A stretch of 62,877 nucleotides of DNA from Pseudomonadota bacterium (GTDB lineage: Bacteria; Pseudomonadota; Alphaproteobacteria; UBA828): assembly GCA_027624955.1 (NCBI GenBank), contig JAQBTG010000018.1:1-62877 (forward strand). Direction: 5' to 3'. The notes under the pieces were generated by a model. That model searched no databases. It was given only the letters and a program-made list of their open reading frames with translations, and was not told the origin of the DNA. Of the stretch, positions 27,192-36,929 are shown piece after piece. Each line of letters starts with the position of its first letter. Positions within the stretch are counted from its first letter, which is position 1. The position numbers and the translations under genes were made by a program.

Positions 27192-27524
27192 TTACGCCGT
27201 CGGCAATACGAAGCCCATGTCGCGCTTGCCGGCAATATCGTAGATCTCAGCCGAATAATTCTTGATATCGCCGCGTATATTGGCCGCGCTCAGCGCCGCG
27301 ACGAGGGTATCCATATAAGGATGGGTGAAATGCGCATCGAGCGCCGCCTGATCGTCCCACACCTCGAAAATAATCGCCCGGTCAGGCGCCGTCACATCGA
27401 GCGCCCAGTCATATATCCGCGCCCCTTTTTCTTTCCGCGAATTCTTGATCGCATCCAAAATCTCGCCCTTGATACGCTCGAACCCACCCGGCACAAAATC
27501 AAACACCACAGCAACGATCAGCAT
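27192..27524 (-). CDS. Antibiotic-biosynthesis-monooxygenase (ABM) domain protein
   Basis: 110 residues of the dimeric alpha/beta-barrel ABM fold: VAVVFDFVPGGFERIKGEIL at the N-terminus, IYDWALDV, IIFEVWDDQAALDAHFTHP. Members are cofactor-free monooxygenases or quinol oxygenases such as YgiN. GAGGGGGATAA precedes the ATG. The substrate is unknown. Confidence 0.85.
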   Translation of the reverse strand: MLIVAVVFDFVPGGFERIKGEILDAIKNSRKEKGARIYDWALDVTAPDRAIIFEVWDDQAALDAHFTHPYMDTLVAALSAANIRGDIKNYSAEIYDIAGKRDMGFVLPTA

Positions 27525-27629
27525 AAGTTATCCCCCTCGAATGATTGTTTTTTGAACGTCTTAATCACTGACTATTCCACGCTCCGCCCAAATATTCCTC
27601 TCAATTTCCCGAACCATCCAGCCTCGTCA

Positions 27630-28163
27630 TCAATCCGCGCGCTCCGCACCGATCTGAACGGCAATGAGGCGGCATGGCACCTCGCCGGGGTTGCGCCAGG
27701 CATGGCGCGTGCCGCTTTGGACGATCGTGTCGCCGGCGGCGAGATGCACTTCGGCGCCGTCGTCGAGCGTCATGATGACTTCGCCGGAAATCACATAGAT
27801 GAAATCAATGCTATCAGTGGTGTGCATGCCGGGCGTATCGGGCTCCATCACTGCAAGCAAGCCCGGCGCAAAGGCTTCCAGTTCCGCCACGGCCGCGGAC
27901 TCATCGGTGATTTCGGGCGCTTCGTCCGAAGCCGGCGGCAGGGTGACGGCAAGGAAGCGAAAGCCGCCGAGCGGTGGGAACCAACCATGCTGCGGCAAAG
28001 GCGCGCCGGCATCCGGGTAGGTCGGCGCCTGATCGCCGCCCCATAGCGCATGAAACTCCATGCTGGGGAACAGTTGCGGCCGAAAACCGTCAATCACGCT
28101 ATCGCTCGCGACGATTGCCTTGCCATCGCCGGAATGGCCCGTTACCACGCGTCTGATCTGCAT
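27630..28163 (-). CDS. Cupin-domain protein
   Basis: 177 residues from the ATG at 28163. The C-terminal cupin domain has the first motif GMHTTDSIDFIYVISGEV and second motif AAGDTIVQSGTRHAWRNPG; H and E residues for metal binding are largely conserved but the second motif is loose. The N-terminal half is less conserved. Possible roles are sugar, aromatic or regulatory small-molecule binding; not assignable. Confidence 0.85.
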   Translation of the reverse strand: MQIRRVVTGHSGDGKAIVASDSVIDGFRPQLFPSMEFHALWGGDQAPTYPDAGAPLPQHGWFPPLGGFRFLAVTLPPASDEAPEITDESAAVAELEAFAPGLLAVMEPDTPGMHTTDSIDFIYVISGEVIMTLDDGAEVHLAAGDTIVQSGTRHAWRNPGEVPCRLIAVQIGAERAD

Positions 28164-28293
28164 CGCACAACTCCCACATCGGCCCAATTTCCCGCAACTT
28201 TACGCGCGCCGCCACGGCGCGTCGAACGCAGAAAACAGGTGCTGCCACGCTTGAGCGCGTTCAGGTTAAACTCTGGCAAGAACGGGGGAAGGC

Positions 28294-28368
28294 TGGTGCC
28301 GCCGGGGTGGATCGAACACCCGACCTCGCCCTTACCAAGGGCGCGCTCTACCACTGAGCTACGGCGGC
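28294..28368 (-). tRNA. tRNA-Thr (GGT anticodon)
   Basis: 75 nt including encoded CCA. The acceptor stem GCCGCCG pairs with CGGCGGC. The D arm is GCTC...GAGC, the anticodon stem CGCCC/GGGCG has loop TTGGTAA (anticodon GGT), and the T arm is GTGTTCGATCC-type. All arms fold cleanly by eye. Confidence 0.96.
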
Positions 28369-28450
28369 GAATAATCGCCGGGAACATGGCATATTGGCTG
28401 CCGGGCAGCAACATTCCTGGCGACCCTCACAACATAGAAAAGAGATACCC

Positions 28451-28633
28451 ATGAACGGCAAATGGCAAGATAAGAAGGGCCCGACGAAAGCGCCGGGGCG
28501 GGCGCAGGAGCAAAAGGAGCATAAACAGCGCCTGGCTGAGGCACTGCGCGAAAATTTGCGCAAACGAAAAGACCAAAAGCGTGAACAGGCGCAAACCCCA
28601 GCGCTTACAACGGACGGCAACGATAAAATTTGA
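28451..28633 (+). CDS. Small charged conserved-type hypothetical protein
   Basis: 60 residues from the ATG at 28451, highly charged and helical (RLAEALRENLRKRKDQKREQ). Short Lys/Arg-rich proteins with a similar LAEALRxNLRRRK core sit just upstream of murA in many alphaproteobacteria (from memory). No domain assigned. It is 194 bp upstream of murA. Confidence 0.7.
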   Translation: MNGKWQDKKGPTKAPGRAQEQKEHKQRLAEALRENLRKRKDQKREQAQTPALTTDGNDKI

Positions 28634-28827
28634 CACCACGCCGACGCATTCTGCGCCGCCATACTCACCGCCGGGCGCATCGCCGCCGCTTGTTCGGCGC
28701 ATTTCCCTGACATATCTTGACTCGGCAACCGGCGCCGCATGGCAATCGACGTTGCACCGCAACCGAACTTGTAGCGCGACAGAAATTGCCCGGAAGCCAG
28801 GAAGAAGCCGAAAGGCCAGGATCAGGC

Positions 28828-30120
28828 ATGGATAAGATTCGCATCCGGGGGGGGCGCCCACTGCACGGCGACGTAAAAATCTCCGGTGCCAAGAACGCTG
28901 CGCTGCCGCTAATGGTTGCCGCACTTCTGACCGATGAGCCCGTCACCTTGTCGCGCGTGCCCCGCCTTGCTGATATCGACACCCTGGCCAAGCTCATGGC
29001 AGAGCTCGGGGTCAACATCGAGACACGGGAAAATAGCGCTGATGACGGTGTCGGCGTTGGCGGTGGCTATGCCCTTACTCTGACCGCTGGGCGGGTCACC
29101 AGCACCACAGCGCCCTATGACCTTGTGCGGCGCATGCGCGCCTCCATTCTGGTGCTCGGGCCGCTGGTGGCGCGCTTCCGCGAAGCCGCCGTGTCGCTGC
29201 CGGGTGGCTGCGCCATCGGTACGCGGCCGGTTGATCTCCACCTCGCCGGATTGGAACGGCTTGGCGCACGCATTGATTTGGAAGAGGGCTACATCCGCGC
29301 CAGCGCGCCGGGCGGCCTCAAAGGCGCCGAAATTCATCTTGCTTCGCCGTCTGTCGGTGCCACGGAAAACTTGATGATGGCGGCGACGCTGGCGGCGGGC
29401 GAAACCGTATTGCACAACGCCGCGCGCGAACCGGAGATCACCGATCTAGCCGAATGCCTGATCGGCATGGGCGCCGTGATCACCGGCGCCGGCAGCGATT
29501 GTCTGCGCATCCACGGCCAGCCGAGTCTGCACGGCACCCAACATCAAATCATGGCCGACCGCATTGAGGCCGGCACCTATGCCATCGCCGCCGCGATCAC
29601 CGGCGGCGCGGTGACGCTGCACGGCGCTCAGGCCGGGCATTTGGCATCGCCAATTGAGTGCCTGCGCCAGGCCGGAGTCACGGTCGAGGAGAGCGCCGAT
29701 GGCTTCCACGTCGCGGCAAACGGGCCGCTTCGCGCAGTGGACTTAACCACGCACCCCTACCCCGGCTTCCCAACCGATCTGCAAGCTCAGATCATGGTGC
29801 TGCTGACGTTGGCCGACGGCGCCTCGCTGATCGGCGAGACGGTGTTCGAAAATCGCTTCATGCATGTCCCCGAATTGGCGCGCATGGGCGCCGATATATC
29901 TGTCAGCGGTGGCAACGCCCTGGTGCGCGGCGTCGCATCCCTGCGCGGCGCACCAGTGATGGCGACCGATCTGCGCGCCTCGTCCTGCCTGGTCCTCGCC
30001 GGGCTGGCGGCGGTCGGTGAAACGGTGATCAGCCGGGTTTATCATCTCGATCGCGGCTATGAGCGGATCGAGACCAAACTCGCGGCGCTTGGCGCCGATA
30101 TCGAGCGCATCGCGTCATGA
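28828..30120 (+). CDS. murA: UDP-N-acetylglucosamine 1-carboxyvinyltransferase
   Basis: 430 residues from the ATG at 28828. MDKIRIRGG start, KNAALPLM (about 22-29), the catalytic Cys128 in [10 protein letters not shown] and the C-terminal [13 protein letters not shown] are the expected MurA landmarks. It transfers enolpyruvate from PEP to UDP-GlcNAc, the first committed step of peptidoglycan synthesis; Cys128 is the usual fosfomycin target. Its stop codon overlaps the next start (ATGA), coupling it to the DUF2948 gene. Confidence 0.97.
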   Translation: MDKIRIRGGRPLHGDVKISGAKNAALPLMVAALLTDEPVTLSRVPRLADIDTLAKLMAELGVNIETRENSADDGVGVGGGYALTLTAGRVTSTTAPYDLVRRMRASILVLGPLVARFREAAVSLPGGCAIGTRPVDLHLAGLERLGARIDLEEGYIRASAPGGLKGAEIHLASPSVGATENLMMAATLAAGETVLHNAAREPEITDLAECLIGMGAVITGAGSDCLRIHGQPSLHGTQHQIMADRIEAGTYAIAAAITGGAVTLHGAQAGHLASPIECLRQAGVTVEESADGFHVAANGPLRAVDLTTHPYPGFPTDLQAQIMVLLTLADGASLIGETVFENRFMHVPELARMGADISVSGGNALVRGVASLRGAPVMATDLRASSCLVLAGLAAVGETVISRVYHLDRGYERIETKLAALGADIERIAS

Positions 30121-30701
30121 GCGATATAAGGGCGTTGAAACTGCGCGCCGTGGACGATGAAGACTTGGGTATCATTGCCGCCTGCCTGCACGGCGCCATC
30201 GGCTGCCTGAATGAAAAGGCCTACGACCGGGAAGCACGGCGCTTCGCCGCCATATTGGTGCGCCCCCTGTGGGAATCGGGGGTGGAAACTTCAGCACCGG
30301 AAACTTCAGCACCGGAAACTTCAGCACCGGAAACTTCAGCACCGGAAACTTCAGCACGGGAAACTTCAGCACGGGAACCGGCGGTTACGCCAGAAGCACC
30401 AGTAGAAATGCCGATGCTACCGCAATTGCCGGCGCTCAAGCGCATGCGCGCCGGCCTCCATTTCGATCACGTCAATGCCGTGCGCTATCGTCGCCTCGAC
30501 CGGCGCGCGCCGCACGCCTTGCTGCATCTCATTTCGATCGTCTCGGCGCCCCTGTCCGAGCGTTTCGGTATAATCCTCTCTTTCCAAGGCGGCGGCGAAG
30601 TGTTCTTAGAAGTCGATAAACTGAGCGGCCAATTGCGCGATTTAGACGCGACACCGAACGAAACGCCGCCACAAGCCAAATCGCCACCGCCAGCAACATG
30701 A
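30117..30701 (+). CDS. DUF2948 family protein with inserted ETSAP repeats
   Basis: 194 residues overlapping murA by 4 bp. The N-terminal [20 protein letters not shown] and C-terminal segment [19 protein letters not shown] are DUF2948 and follow murA in many alphaproteobacteria. An insertion around residues 57-86 of six 5-residue repeats (four ETSAP, two ETSAR) interrupts the domain, followed by a Pro-rich stretch. Function unknown. Confidence 0.88.
   Translation: MSDIRALKLRAVDDEDLGIIAACLHGAIGCLNEKAYDREARRFAAILVRPLWESGVETSAPETSAPETSAPETSAPETSARETSAREPAVTPEAPVEMPMLPQLPALKRMRAGLHFDHVNAVRYRRLDRRAPHALLHLISIVSAPLSERFGIILSFQGGGEVFLEVDKLSGQLRDLDATPNETPPQAKSPPPAT
30285..30374 (+). repeat. Six tandem copies of a 15-bp unit inside DUF2948
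   Basis: Six contiguous 15-bp units (30285-30374) of the form GAAACTTCAGCACCG/GG, the first four ending CCG and the last two CGG. Being a multiple of three, copy changes stay in frame; the encoded peptides are ETSAP and ETSAR. Near-identity of units indicates recent slippage expansion. Confidence 0.95.
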
Positions 30702-30708
30702 GGCCGAT

Positions 30709-32082
30709 ATGATCCCGAGTGACGTCCGCACGATCAAAGACCTGCACCGCATCGTTGAAGAACGCGATGCCAAAAACGTCACCATCGCGCTTACTGACAC
30801 CAACGGCCTGTTGCGCGGCAAATATGTCTCCCGCGACAAGCTATATTCGGTGCTCGAAAACGGCTGGGGCATGCCACCAGTCGTGCTGGCGCTGGATTTC
30901 AGAGACATCATCATGGAGGCGCCGCTGATCGCAGATGGCTCGGACGGTTTTGCCGATACCATGACCCGGGCGTTGCCCGAGACATGCCGCGAAATCCCGT
31001 GGGAGACGCCGGGACGAAACCTTCTCGTGCTGGCCGAGTTCGCCGGAGAGCATGAGGAGATCTGTCCGCGCGGGATTTATCGGCGGATCGAGAAAATGGC
31101 CGGCGATATGGGGTATCAGCCCTATCACGCGCTGGAATAGGAATGCACCATGTTCGAAGAAACCGCGCTCAGCGCGCATGAAAAAGATTACCGCGACCTC
31201 AAGGTGGCGACCCCGTTGCTCACCTATGAAGTGATTCAGCGCCAGGCCGTCTGGTCAGAATTTTATAATGAATTGCTCGATTGTTTCGCCACCATGGACG
31301 TCGCCGTTGAGACCGCCCATGAGGAAATGGGCCCTGGTTTCATGGAGTGCAGCCTGGCACCACAAGCAGGTGTACGCGCCGGCGACAACGCCATTCTGTT
31401 CAAAACCTACACCAAGGCCTTGGCCCAGCGCATGGGGCGCTTGGTCACGTTCATGGCGCGCTGGAGCAACGATGCCGATGGCCAGAGCGGCCATATCCAT
31501 ATCTCGCTCAAGGATCTGGAAGGCCAGCCGGTATTCCGCGACGACAGCGCCAAAGACGGCATCAGTGCGACCATGCGACATTTTCTCGGCGGCATGCAGG
31601 CGCTGTTACCAGAACTATTGATCATGCTGGCACCGAACGTGAACAGCTTTAAACGCTACGCGCCCAATATTTTCGCGCCGATCGCCGCCACTTGGGGCTT
31701 TGACAACCGCACCTGCGCCTTACGGGTGATCCGCGGCGCCGCCAAATCTCAGCGCATCGAATGCCGTGTGCCGGGCGCCGACGCCAATCCCTATCTCGCC
31801 CTCGCCTGCGTGCTCGGCGCCGGGCTCTACGGCATCAAACATGAGCTCGAGCCACAAGCGCCGATGCAAGGCAATGTATATAACCAGGAGGTGCCGGAGG
31901 TTCAGCGCTTTCCAGAGAGCTTCCGCGCTGGCATCGAGCGTTTCCGCGCGAGCGAGGCGGCGCGCGAACTGTTCGGCACGCGCTTCGTTGAAACCTACGC
32001 CGCGACCCGTGATTTCCAAGAACGCGAATTCCGCGCCAAGGTGACCGATCAGGAATTGCGCCGTTTCTTCGAGCTGGCGTGA
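30709..32082 (+). pseudogene. Glutamine-synthetase-family gene interrupted by an in-frame amber codon
   Basis: One reading frame of 457 codon positions, normal for a glutamine synthetase / gamma-glutamylamide synthetase, is cut by TAG at 31138-31140. The upstream 143 codons carry the beta-grasp domain (TDTNGLLRGKYVSRD). The downstream part carries the catalytic barrel (AHEEMGPGFMECSL, MARWSNDADGQSGHIHIS, APNVNSFKRYAP). The TAG lies at x of the ALE-x-EC motif between the two Glu that bind metal in this family. A downstream ATG at 31150 would lack both. Either a real nonsense mutation, readthrough, or a sequence error. Confidence 0.85.
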
Positions 32083-32154
32083 AAAGAATCAGCGACAAAC
32101 CGGGCCAGGCCCAGTATATCCGCGTGCCATACAGACACCGGTGACGCAGACGCT

Positions 32155-32820
32155 ATGACGGACGAGCTTATTTTCGCCCTGCCGAAAGGCCGCATCCTCA
32201 AGGAGGCCGCGCCGCTGCTGGCGCATGCCGGAATCGAACCGGAGGCGGCGTTTTTCACCGATGAAAGTCGCAAGCTGCGCTTCGACACTAATATCGCCGG
32301 CCTTAGCATCATCCGGGTGCGCAGTTTTGATGTCGCGACCTTCGTAGCCTTTGGCGCGGCGCAATTAGGCATTGCCGGCTCTGATGTGCTGATGGAATTC
32401 GATTACCGCGAGCTCTACGCGCCACTCGATCTCGGTATCGGCAAATGCCGCATGGCGGTCGCCGAGCCCACTCAATTGGCATCGGAAGATGATCCATCGC
32501 GTTGGAGCCACGTGCGTGTCGCCACTAAATATCCGCACGTCACTCAGCGCCATTTCGCGGCGCGCGGCGTGCAGGCCGAGTGTATCAAACTGCACGGCGC
32601 GATGGAGCTGGCGCCCGGCCTTGGCCTTTGCCGCCGGGTCGTCGATCTGGTGCATTCAGGCGCGACGCTCGCGGCCAACGATCTGGTCGAGGTCGAACAT
32701 ATCGCTGATGTCTCCGCCCGCCTAGTGATCAACCGCGCCGCGATGAAGACCCGCGCCGAGGAAATGCAAGGCTGGGTGCAACGCTTCCGGGAAGCCGTCA
32801 ATGTTGCGCAGGCTCAATAG
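32155..32820 (+). CDS. hisG: ATP phosphoribosyltransferase, short form
   Basis: 221 residues: [17 protein letters not shown] at the N-terminus, [20 protein letters not shown] and the phosphate loop region [17 protein letters not shown]. This is the short HisG lacking the regulatory C-terminal domain, which in other bacteria needs HisZ (not in this window). First step of histidine synthesis. Its end overlaps the hisD start by 20 bp. Confidence 0.94.
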   Translation: MTDELIFALPKGRILKEAAPLLAHAGIEPEAAFFTDESRKLRFDTNIAGLSIIRVRSFDVATFVAFGAAQLGIAGSDVLMEFDYRELYAPLDLGIGKCRMAVAEPTQLASEDDPSRWSHVRVATKYPHVTQRHFAARGVQAECIKLHGAMELAPGLGLCRRVVDLVHSGATLAANDLVEVEHIADVSARLVINRAAMKTRAEEMQGWVQRFREAVNVAQAQ

Positions 32821-34105
32821 CGCCCAAGCCGGCTTCGAGGCCGAATTCGCCACATTGCTGGCGGAGAGGAGCGACGGGCCGAGCGACAATACCGCCAAGG
32901 TCGCGGAAATCATTGCCGACGTGCGGGCGCGCGGTGACGCCGCGCTGTTGGAATATACCGCCCGCTTCGACGACCTTGATTTAAGCGCGGCGGAACTCCG
33001 CCTCAAGCCAGAAGAAATCGCGGCAGCAGCAGCGCAATGCCCGGCTGAAACCCGGGCTGCACTCGTCTTCGCGGCGAAACGCATCGAAGATTTTCACCAG
33101 CGGCAAATGCCGGCCGATCTCGACTACGTCGACGCTTCGGGCGTGCGCCTCGGCGCGCGCTGGGGCGCGCTCGCGGCAGCCGGCCTCTATGTGCCGGGCG
33201 GCACCGCAGCTTATCCGAGTTCGGTGCTGATGAATGCCATTCCCGCCAAGGTGGCCGGCGTGGCGCGTATCGTCGTGACCGTGCCGACGCCGGGCGGAGC
33301 GCTCAATCCGGCGGTGATGGCAGCGGCAGAGATCGCCGGCCTTGATGAAATCTACCGCATTGGTGGCGCACAGGCGGTAGCAGCGCTGGCCTATGGCAGC
33401 GCGACCATCCGGCCGGTCGATAAAATCGTCGGCCCGGGCAATGAGTGGGTGGCCGAAGCCAAGCGCCAGGTGTTCGGCACCGTCGGCATCGACATGATCG
33501 CCGGCCCGTCGGAAATCCTGGTGGTCGCGGACGGCGCCAACAATCCCAAATGGATTGCCGCCGATCTCCTCTCCCAGGCCGAGCATGACAGCGCTGCTCA
33601 AGCGATACTCATTTGCGACGATCCGGGCTTTGCCAATGCGGTGGCGGCAGCCATAGAGAAAATCCTGGAAACCCTGCCGCGCCGCGATATCGCCAGCGAA
33701 AGCTGGCGCCAACACGGAGCGATTATACTTGTCGGCAGCCTCGACGAGGCTCCCGCCCTGGTAGACCGCATTGCGCCTGAGCATCTCGAGCTTGCCGTGG
33801 CCGAGCCTGAGGCTCTGTTCACGCGTATCGCCCATGCCGGCGCGGTGTTCCTCGGGCGCCACACGCCGGAAGCGGTCGGCGATTATGTCGCCGGACCCAA
33901 CCATGTGCTGCCGACATCAGGCAGCGCACGCTTTTCCTCCGGCCTGTCGGTCTATGATTTTCTGAAGCGCACCAGCTTCGCTGCCTGCGACCCAAGCGGC
34001 CTGGCCAAGATCGGCCCCGCCGCTCACACGCTGGCAGAAGCTGAGGGCCTACACGCCCACGCCCTGTCTTTGGCGCTCCGTCTCGAAGTGGATGACGGTA
34101 AATAA
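32801..34105 (+). CDS. hisD: Histidinol dehydrogenase
   Basis: 434 residues of normal length. [20 protein letters not shown], the NAD-site [16 protein letters not shown], the zinc/catalytic stretch [10 protein letters not shown] and RIAPEHLEL and the [19 protein letters not shown] segment are all present. It oxidises histidinol to histidine in two NAD-dependent steps. Overlaps hisG, so translation is coupled. Confidence 0.96.
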   Translation: MLRRLNSAQAGFEAEFATLLAERSDGPSDNTAKVAEIIADVRARGDAALLEYTARFDDLDLSAAELRLKPEEIAAAAAQCPAETRAALVFAAKRIEDFHQRQMPADLDYVDASGVRLGARWGALAAAGLYVPGGTAAYPSSVLMNAIPAKVAGVARIVVTVPTPGGALNPAVMAAAEIAGLDEIYRIGGAQAVAALAYGSATIRPVDKIVGPGNEWVAEAKRQVFGTVGIDMIAGPSEILVVADGANNPKWIAADLLSQAEHDSAAQAILICDDPGFANAVAAAIEKILETLPRRDIASESWRQHGAIILVGSLDEAPALVDRIAPEHLELAVAEPEALFTRIAHAGAVFLGRHTPEAVGDYVAGPNHVLPTSGSARFSSGLSVYDFLKRTSFAACDPSGLAKIGPAAHTLAEAEGLHAHALSLALRLEVDDGK

Positions 34106-34133
34106 TTCGCGGCACGCGCCACATATTTGCGCC

Positions 34134-34170
34134 TTGACAAGTTCCCAACATTGGTCTGAATAATAGACCA
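34134..34170 (+). promoter_or_regulatory. Promoter-like TTGACA with palindromic operator-like TGGTCT...AGACCA
   Basis: TTGACA at 34134-34139 is followed by AATAAT at 34159-34164. A perfect 6-bp inverted repeat TGGTCT-gaataat-AGACCA (34152-34170) overlaps the -10 region. The transaminase gene starts 67 bp downstream. The palindrome is a candidate repressor site; the regulator is not identified. Confidence 0.45.
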
Positions 34171-34236
34171 TTCAAATTCACAGCGCGCCGGAGTGACCAG
34201 TGAAGCGTCGCGCATGGCTCGCAAAGGGAGGGCACT

Positions 34237-35136
34237 ATGTCTGCCGGTTGCGTTCATATTAATGGCGAGTTCGTCACGCTCGAAGACGCCAAGATTTCGA
34301 TTTTCGATACGGGATTCCTGCACTCAGATGTGGTCTATGACGTCACCACTTCGTGGAAGGGATACATCTTTAAGCTCGATGAGCATCTTGAGCGCTTCGC
34401 CGCGTCCTGTGCCGGGTTTAAGCTAAAAAACCCCTATTCCGACGCCGAGACCAAGGCGCTTCTGGCCGAATGCACGACGCGCGCTGAATGCGAGGATGGC
34501 GCCTTCATCCACATGCATGTCACGCGCGGCGAATATGCCGAGGGCTCACGCGATCCCAGGCTCTGTGAAAATCAATTCGCCTGCTATGTGGTGCCCTATG
34601 TATGGCTGTGGGGCGAGGAAAAGAGCAAAGCCGGGATCAACATCCACATGGCCGATATCGAGCGCATCTCGAGCAAGTCGGTCGATGCACGCTACAAAAA
34701 TTTCCATTGGGGCGACCTCATTCAGGCGCAATTCCAGGCCTATGAAGCAGGCCGCGACGATGCCGCGCTGCTTGCCGCCGATGGCAATCTCGCCGAGGGC
34801 CCCGGCTTTAACATCTGGGTCGTCAAAAACGGCGTGTGCGCAACACCGGACGCCAACTGCCTCTTGGGCATGTCGCGGAAATCCGTGATCGAGCTATGCG
34901 GCATGGAGGGCATCCCGTTTGAAACCCGCACCGTTCACCCCGACGAGCTACGCGGCGCCGACGAAGCGTTCGCCACTTCTTCAGCCGGCGGCGTACTGCC
35001 GATCACAAGGGTCGACGACAAGCCGCTAGGCAACGGCGGACCTGGCATCGTCACCTCGCAGCTGTTCGACGCCTATTGGCGCAACCGCGAAGCCGGTTGG
35101 TGCGGCACCAAGATCAGCGATTTGCTTGATTCCTAA
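34237..35136 (+). CDS. Fold-type IV PLP aminotransferase, (R)-selective amine transaminase-like
   Basis: 299 residues. It resembles the Aspergillus (R)-selective amine transaminases more than BCAT: MHVTRGEYAEGSRDP, DARYKNFHWGDL with the PLP lysine K154, LAEGPGFNIWVVKNGV, SRKSVIELC and FATSSAGGVLPIT. Such enzymes move an amino group between a keto acid and an amine or D-amino acid with (R) stereochemistry. D-alanine transaminase or BCAT is the alternative; the substrate cannot be fixed from motifs alone. Confidence 0.8.
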   Translation: MSAGCVHINGEFVTLEDAKISIFDTGFLHSDVVYDVTTSWKGYIFKLDEHLERFAASCAGFKLKNPYSDAETKALLAECTTRAECEDGAFIHMHVTRGEYAEGSRDPRLCENQFACYVVPYVWLWGEEKSKAGINIHMADIERISSKSVDARYKNFHWGDLIQAQFQAYEAGRDDAALLAADGNLAEGPGFNIWVVKNGVCATPDANCLLGMSRKSVIELCGMEGIPFETRTVHPDELRGADEAFATSSAGGVLPITRVDDKPLGNGGPGIVTSQLFDAYWRNREAGWCGTKISDLLDS

Positions 35137-35146
35137 CCTCCCCTGA

Positions 35147-35185
35147 CAAGCCCGTCTTCCTCTGCGGGGAAGGCGGGTTGGGGGA
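35147..35185. repeat. REP-like intergenic palindrome, copy B
   Basis: CCCGTCTTCC (35151-35160) and GGAAGGCGGG (35168-35177) pair at 9 of 10 positions around a 7-base loop. It lies between the convergent transaminase and SnoaL-like genes and could act as a bidirectional terminator-like hairpin. Confidence 0.6.
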
Positions 35186-35208
35186 ACGGGCAAACCAAGG
35201 GCGCGGTG

Positions 35209-35616
35209 CTACCCGAACGCCCGAAACATTGCGTGCGTGTCGTTATATTCTCTTACGTAAGTAAAGCGACCATCGTCGTCGGTCTTAAATATCCAAACAA
35301 ACGCGATGTCTCGGCGATTACCCGTCGACAGCGATTTGCCGTTTGCCTCAACGCCGATTGCCGCACAGCGTTTCCCGTCTCCACTGACAATGACTTCGGC
35401 AATGTCTAGCGTACCGATTTCCCAGTTGTTCGCGAGCTGATCGAAATAGCGTTTCATTCCCTCCGCGCCTTCATAGCGCCCGCCAAACGGCACATTTTCG
35501 GGCAGCCGATTCTCCCATGCGAAACCATCGGCCATCATCTCGGCGGCCGCGTCCATATCGCTGGTCAACAGCGTAACGAACTGAAGGATTTTGTCTTTGA
35601 AGCCTTCCTCCGTCAT
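35209..35616 (-). CDS. SnoaL/NTF2-like protein
   Basis: 135 residues with an NTF2-like cone fold: FVTLLTSDMDAAAEMMADGFAWENRLP, then FGGRYEGAEGMKRYFDQL and FVWIFKTDDDGRFTYVREYND. Ketosteroid-isomerase-like and polyketide-cyclase-like enzymes share the fold, but it also serves as a plain ligand-binding domain. No function can be given. Convergent with the transaminase. Confidence 0.8.
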   Translation of the reverse strand: MTEEGFKDKILQFVTLLTSDMDAAAEMMADGFAWENRLPENVPFGGRYEGAEGMKRYFDQLANNWEIGTLDIAEVIVSGDGKRCAAIGVEANGKSLSTGNRRDIAFVWIFKTDDDGRFTYVREYNDTHAMFRAFG

Positions 35617-35771
35617 GTCGTTCTCTCCTCTCGTAAATTATCGGTGCAGGCGAGTGTAGCGCGGAACCGGCGCCCGAGTTGGCGTCTCAATATCGCCGGT
35701 GCTAGCCTGCCCGCCGCAAGGGCTGCACCGGGTAACCTTCCAGAAAAACAAACCGCACAAGGGAGCATGCA

Positions 35772-36929
35772 TTGAGCCTGTTCGAACCCCTCACCATTGG
35801 CGATGTGACGTTGAAAAACCGCATTGCCGTCTCTCCCATGAGCCAATACGCCGCCACCGATGGCGTCGCCGACGAATGGCAAATTGTCCATCTCGGCCGT
35901 TTCGCGATGGGCGGTGCCGGGCTGGTATTTACCGAGGCGGTCGGCGTCGAAGCGCGGGGCCGGCGGACCCCTGGCGACCTCGGCCTGTGGCAGGACGATC
36001 AAATCGCACCTATGGCACGCGTCGCCGAAACCATACGCATGTTTGGCGCGGTGCCGGCGATCCAACTCGGCCATGCCGGGCGCAAGGGAAGCGAGCGGCG
36101 GCCCTGGCACCGCGACCACTGGGTTGACGACGAGGATGTGGCGCTGCGCGGCGAAGCGCCGTGGCAGACCATCGCGCCGACGGATGAGCCGTTTGCCCCC
36201 GATTGGCACACGCCGACGGTTATGACGGAATCCGATATCGCGGTGGTGATAGAGGCGTTCGGAGCAGCGGCGGCGCGCGCTAAGGACGCCGGCTTCGAGG
36301 TCCTAGAAATTTACGGCGCGCACGGTTTTCTGTTGCATCAATTCTTGTCACCGCTCGGCAACAGACGGACGGACGAATATGGCGGCTCGGCGGAAAACCG
36401 CATGCGCCTGCCGTTGGCAGTGGTGGACAGCGTGCGCCGCGCCTGGCCGGCGCCGCGTCCGCTGTTCTACCGTCTCTCGGCCGTCGATTGGGCCGAGGGC
36501 GGGTTGTCGCTGGCGCACACTATCCCGTTCGCCGCCGCATTGAAGCAGCATGGTGTCGATGTCGTCGATTGTTCCTCCGGCGGAATCGGGGGTGCTGCGC
36601 AAAGGCAGCAGATTCCGGTGGGGCCTCTTTTCCAGGTGCCGTTTGCCCAAGCCATTCGCCACGACGCGGACATCAAAACAATGGCGGTTGGATTCATCAG
36701 AACGGGTGCTGAGGCAAACAGTTTGATCGAGGACGGGCGCGCAGATATCGCGGCGATCGGCCGTGAGATTCTGTTCAATCCCAACTGGCCGCACCACGCC
36801 GCCCGCGAGCTCGGCGTAGACCTGGAATACCGCGCCTGGCACCCACAGTTCGGCTGGTGGCTGAGAAATCGCGACCGCGCCCTCAATGCCACCAAGGGCA
36901 CCACCAGCCAATGGGCGGCGGCAGGTTAA
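35772..36929 (+). CDS. Old-Yellow-Enzyme-family NADH:flavin oxidoreductase (YqjM-like)
   Basis: 385 residues from a TTG at 35772; the only ATG nearby (35767) hits a stop after one codon, and AAGGGAG lies upstream. OYE landmarks are present: RIAVSPMSQYAATDGVADEW, FTEAVGVEARGRRTPGDLG, QLGHAGRKGSERRPW, GAHGFLLHQFLSPLGNRRTD and the C-terminal DIAAIGREILFNPNWP. It reduces activated C=C bonds with FMN. Confidence 0.92.
   Translation: MSLFEPLTIGDVTLKNRIAVSPMSQYAATDGVADEWQIVHLGRFAMGGAGLVFTEAVGVEARGRRTPGDLGLWQDDQIAPMARVAETIRMFGAVPAIQLGHAGRKGSERRPWHRDHWVDDEDVALRGEAPWQTIAPTDEPFAPDWHTPTVMTESDIAVVIEAFGAAAARAKDAGFEVLEIYGAHGFLLHQFLSPLGNRRTDEYGGSAENRMRLPLAVVDSVRRAWPAPRPLFYRLSAVDWAEGGLSLAHTIPFAAALKQHGVDVVDCSSGGIGGAAQRQQIPVGPLFQVPFAQAIRHDADIKTMAVGFIRTGAEANSLIEDGRADIAAIGREILFNPNWPHHAARELGVDLEYRAWHPQFGWWLRNRDRALNATKGTTSQWAAAG

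Noticed and set aside
27060-28046. Long plus-strand open frame over the ABM and cupin genes
   Set aside because: It runs antisense through two recognisable proteins, has no domain match and no ribosome-binding site. It is a by-product of high GC.
31138-31140. Amber codon as pyrrolysine
   Set aside because: Pyrrolysine needs pylS/pylT and is mostly in methylamine methyltransferases; nothing here suggests it. Nonsense mutation, error or ordinary readthrough are simpler.
32155-32820. Truncated hisG
   Set aside because: 221 residues is the normal short-form HisG length, and the sequence is intact from start to stop.
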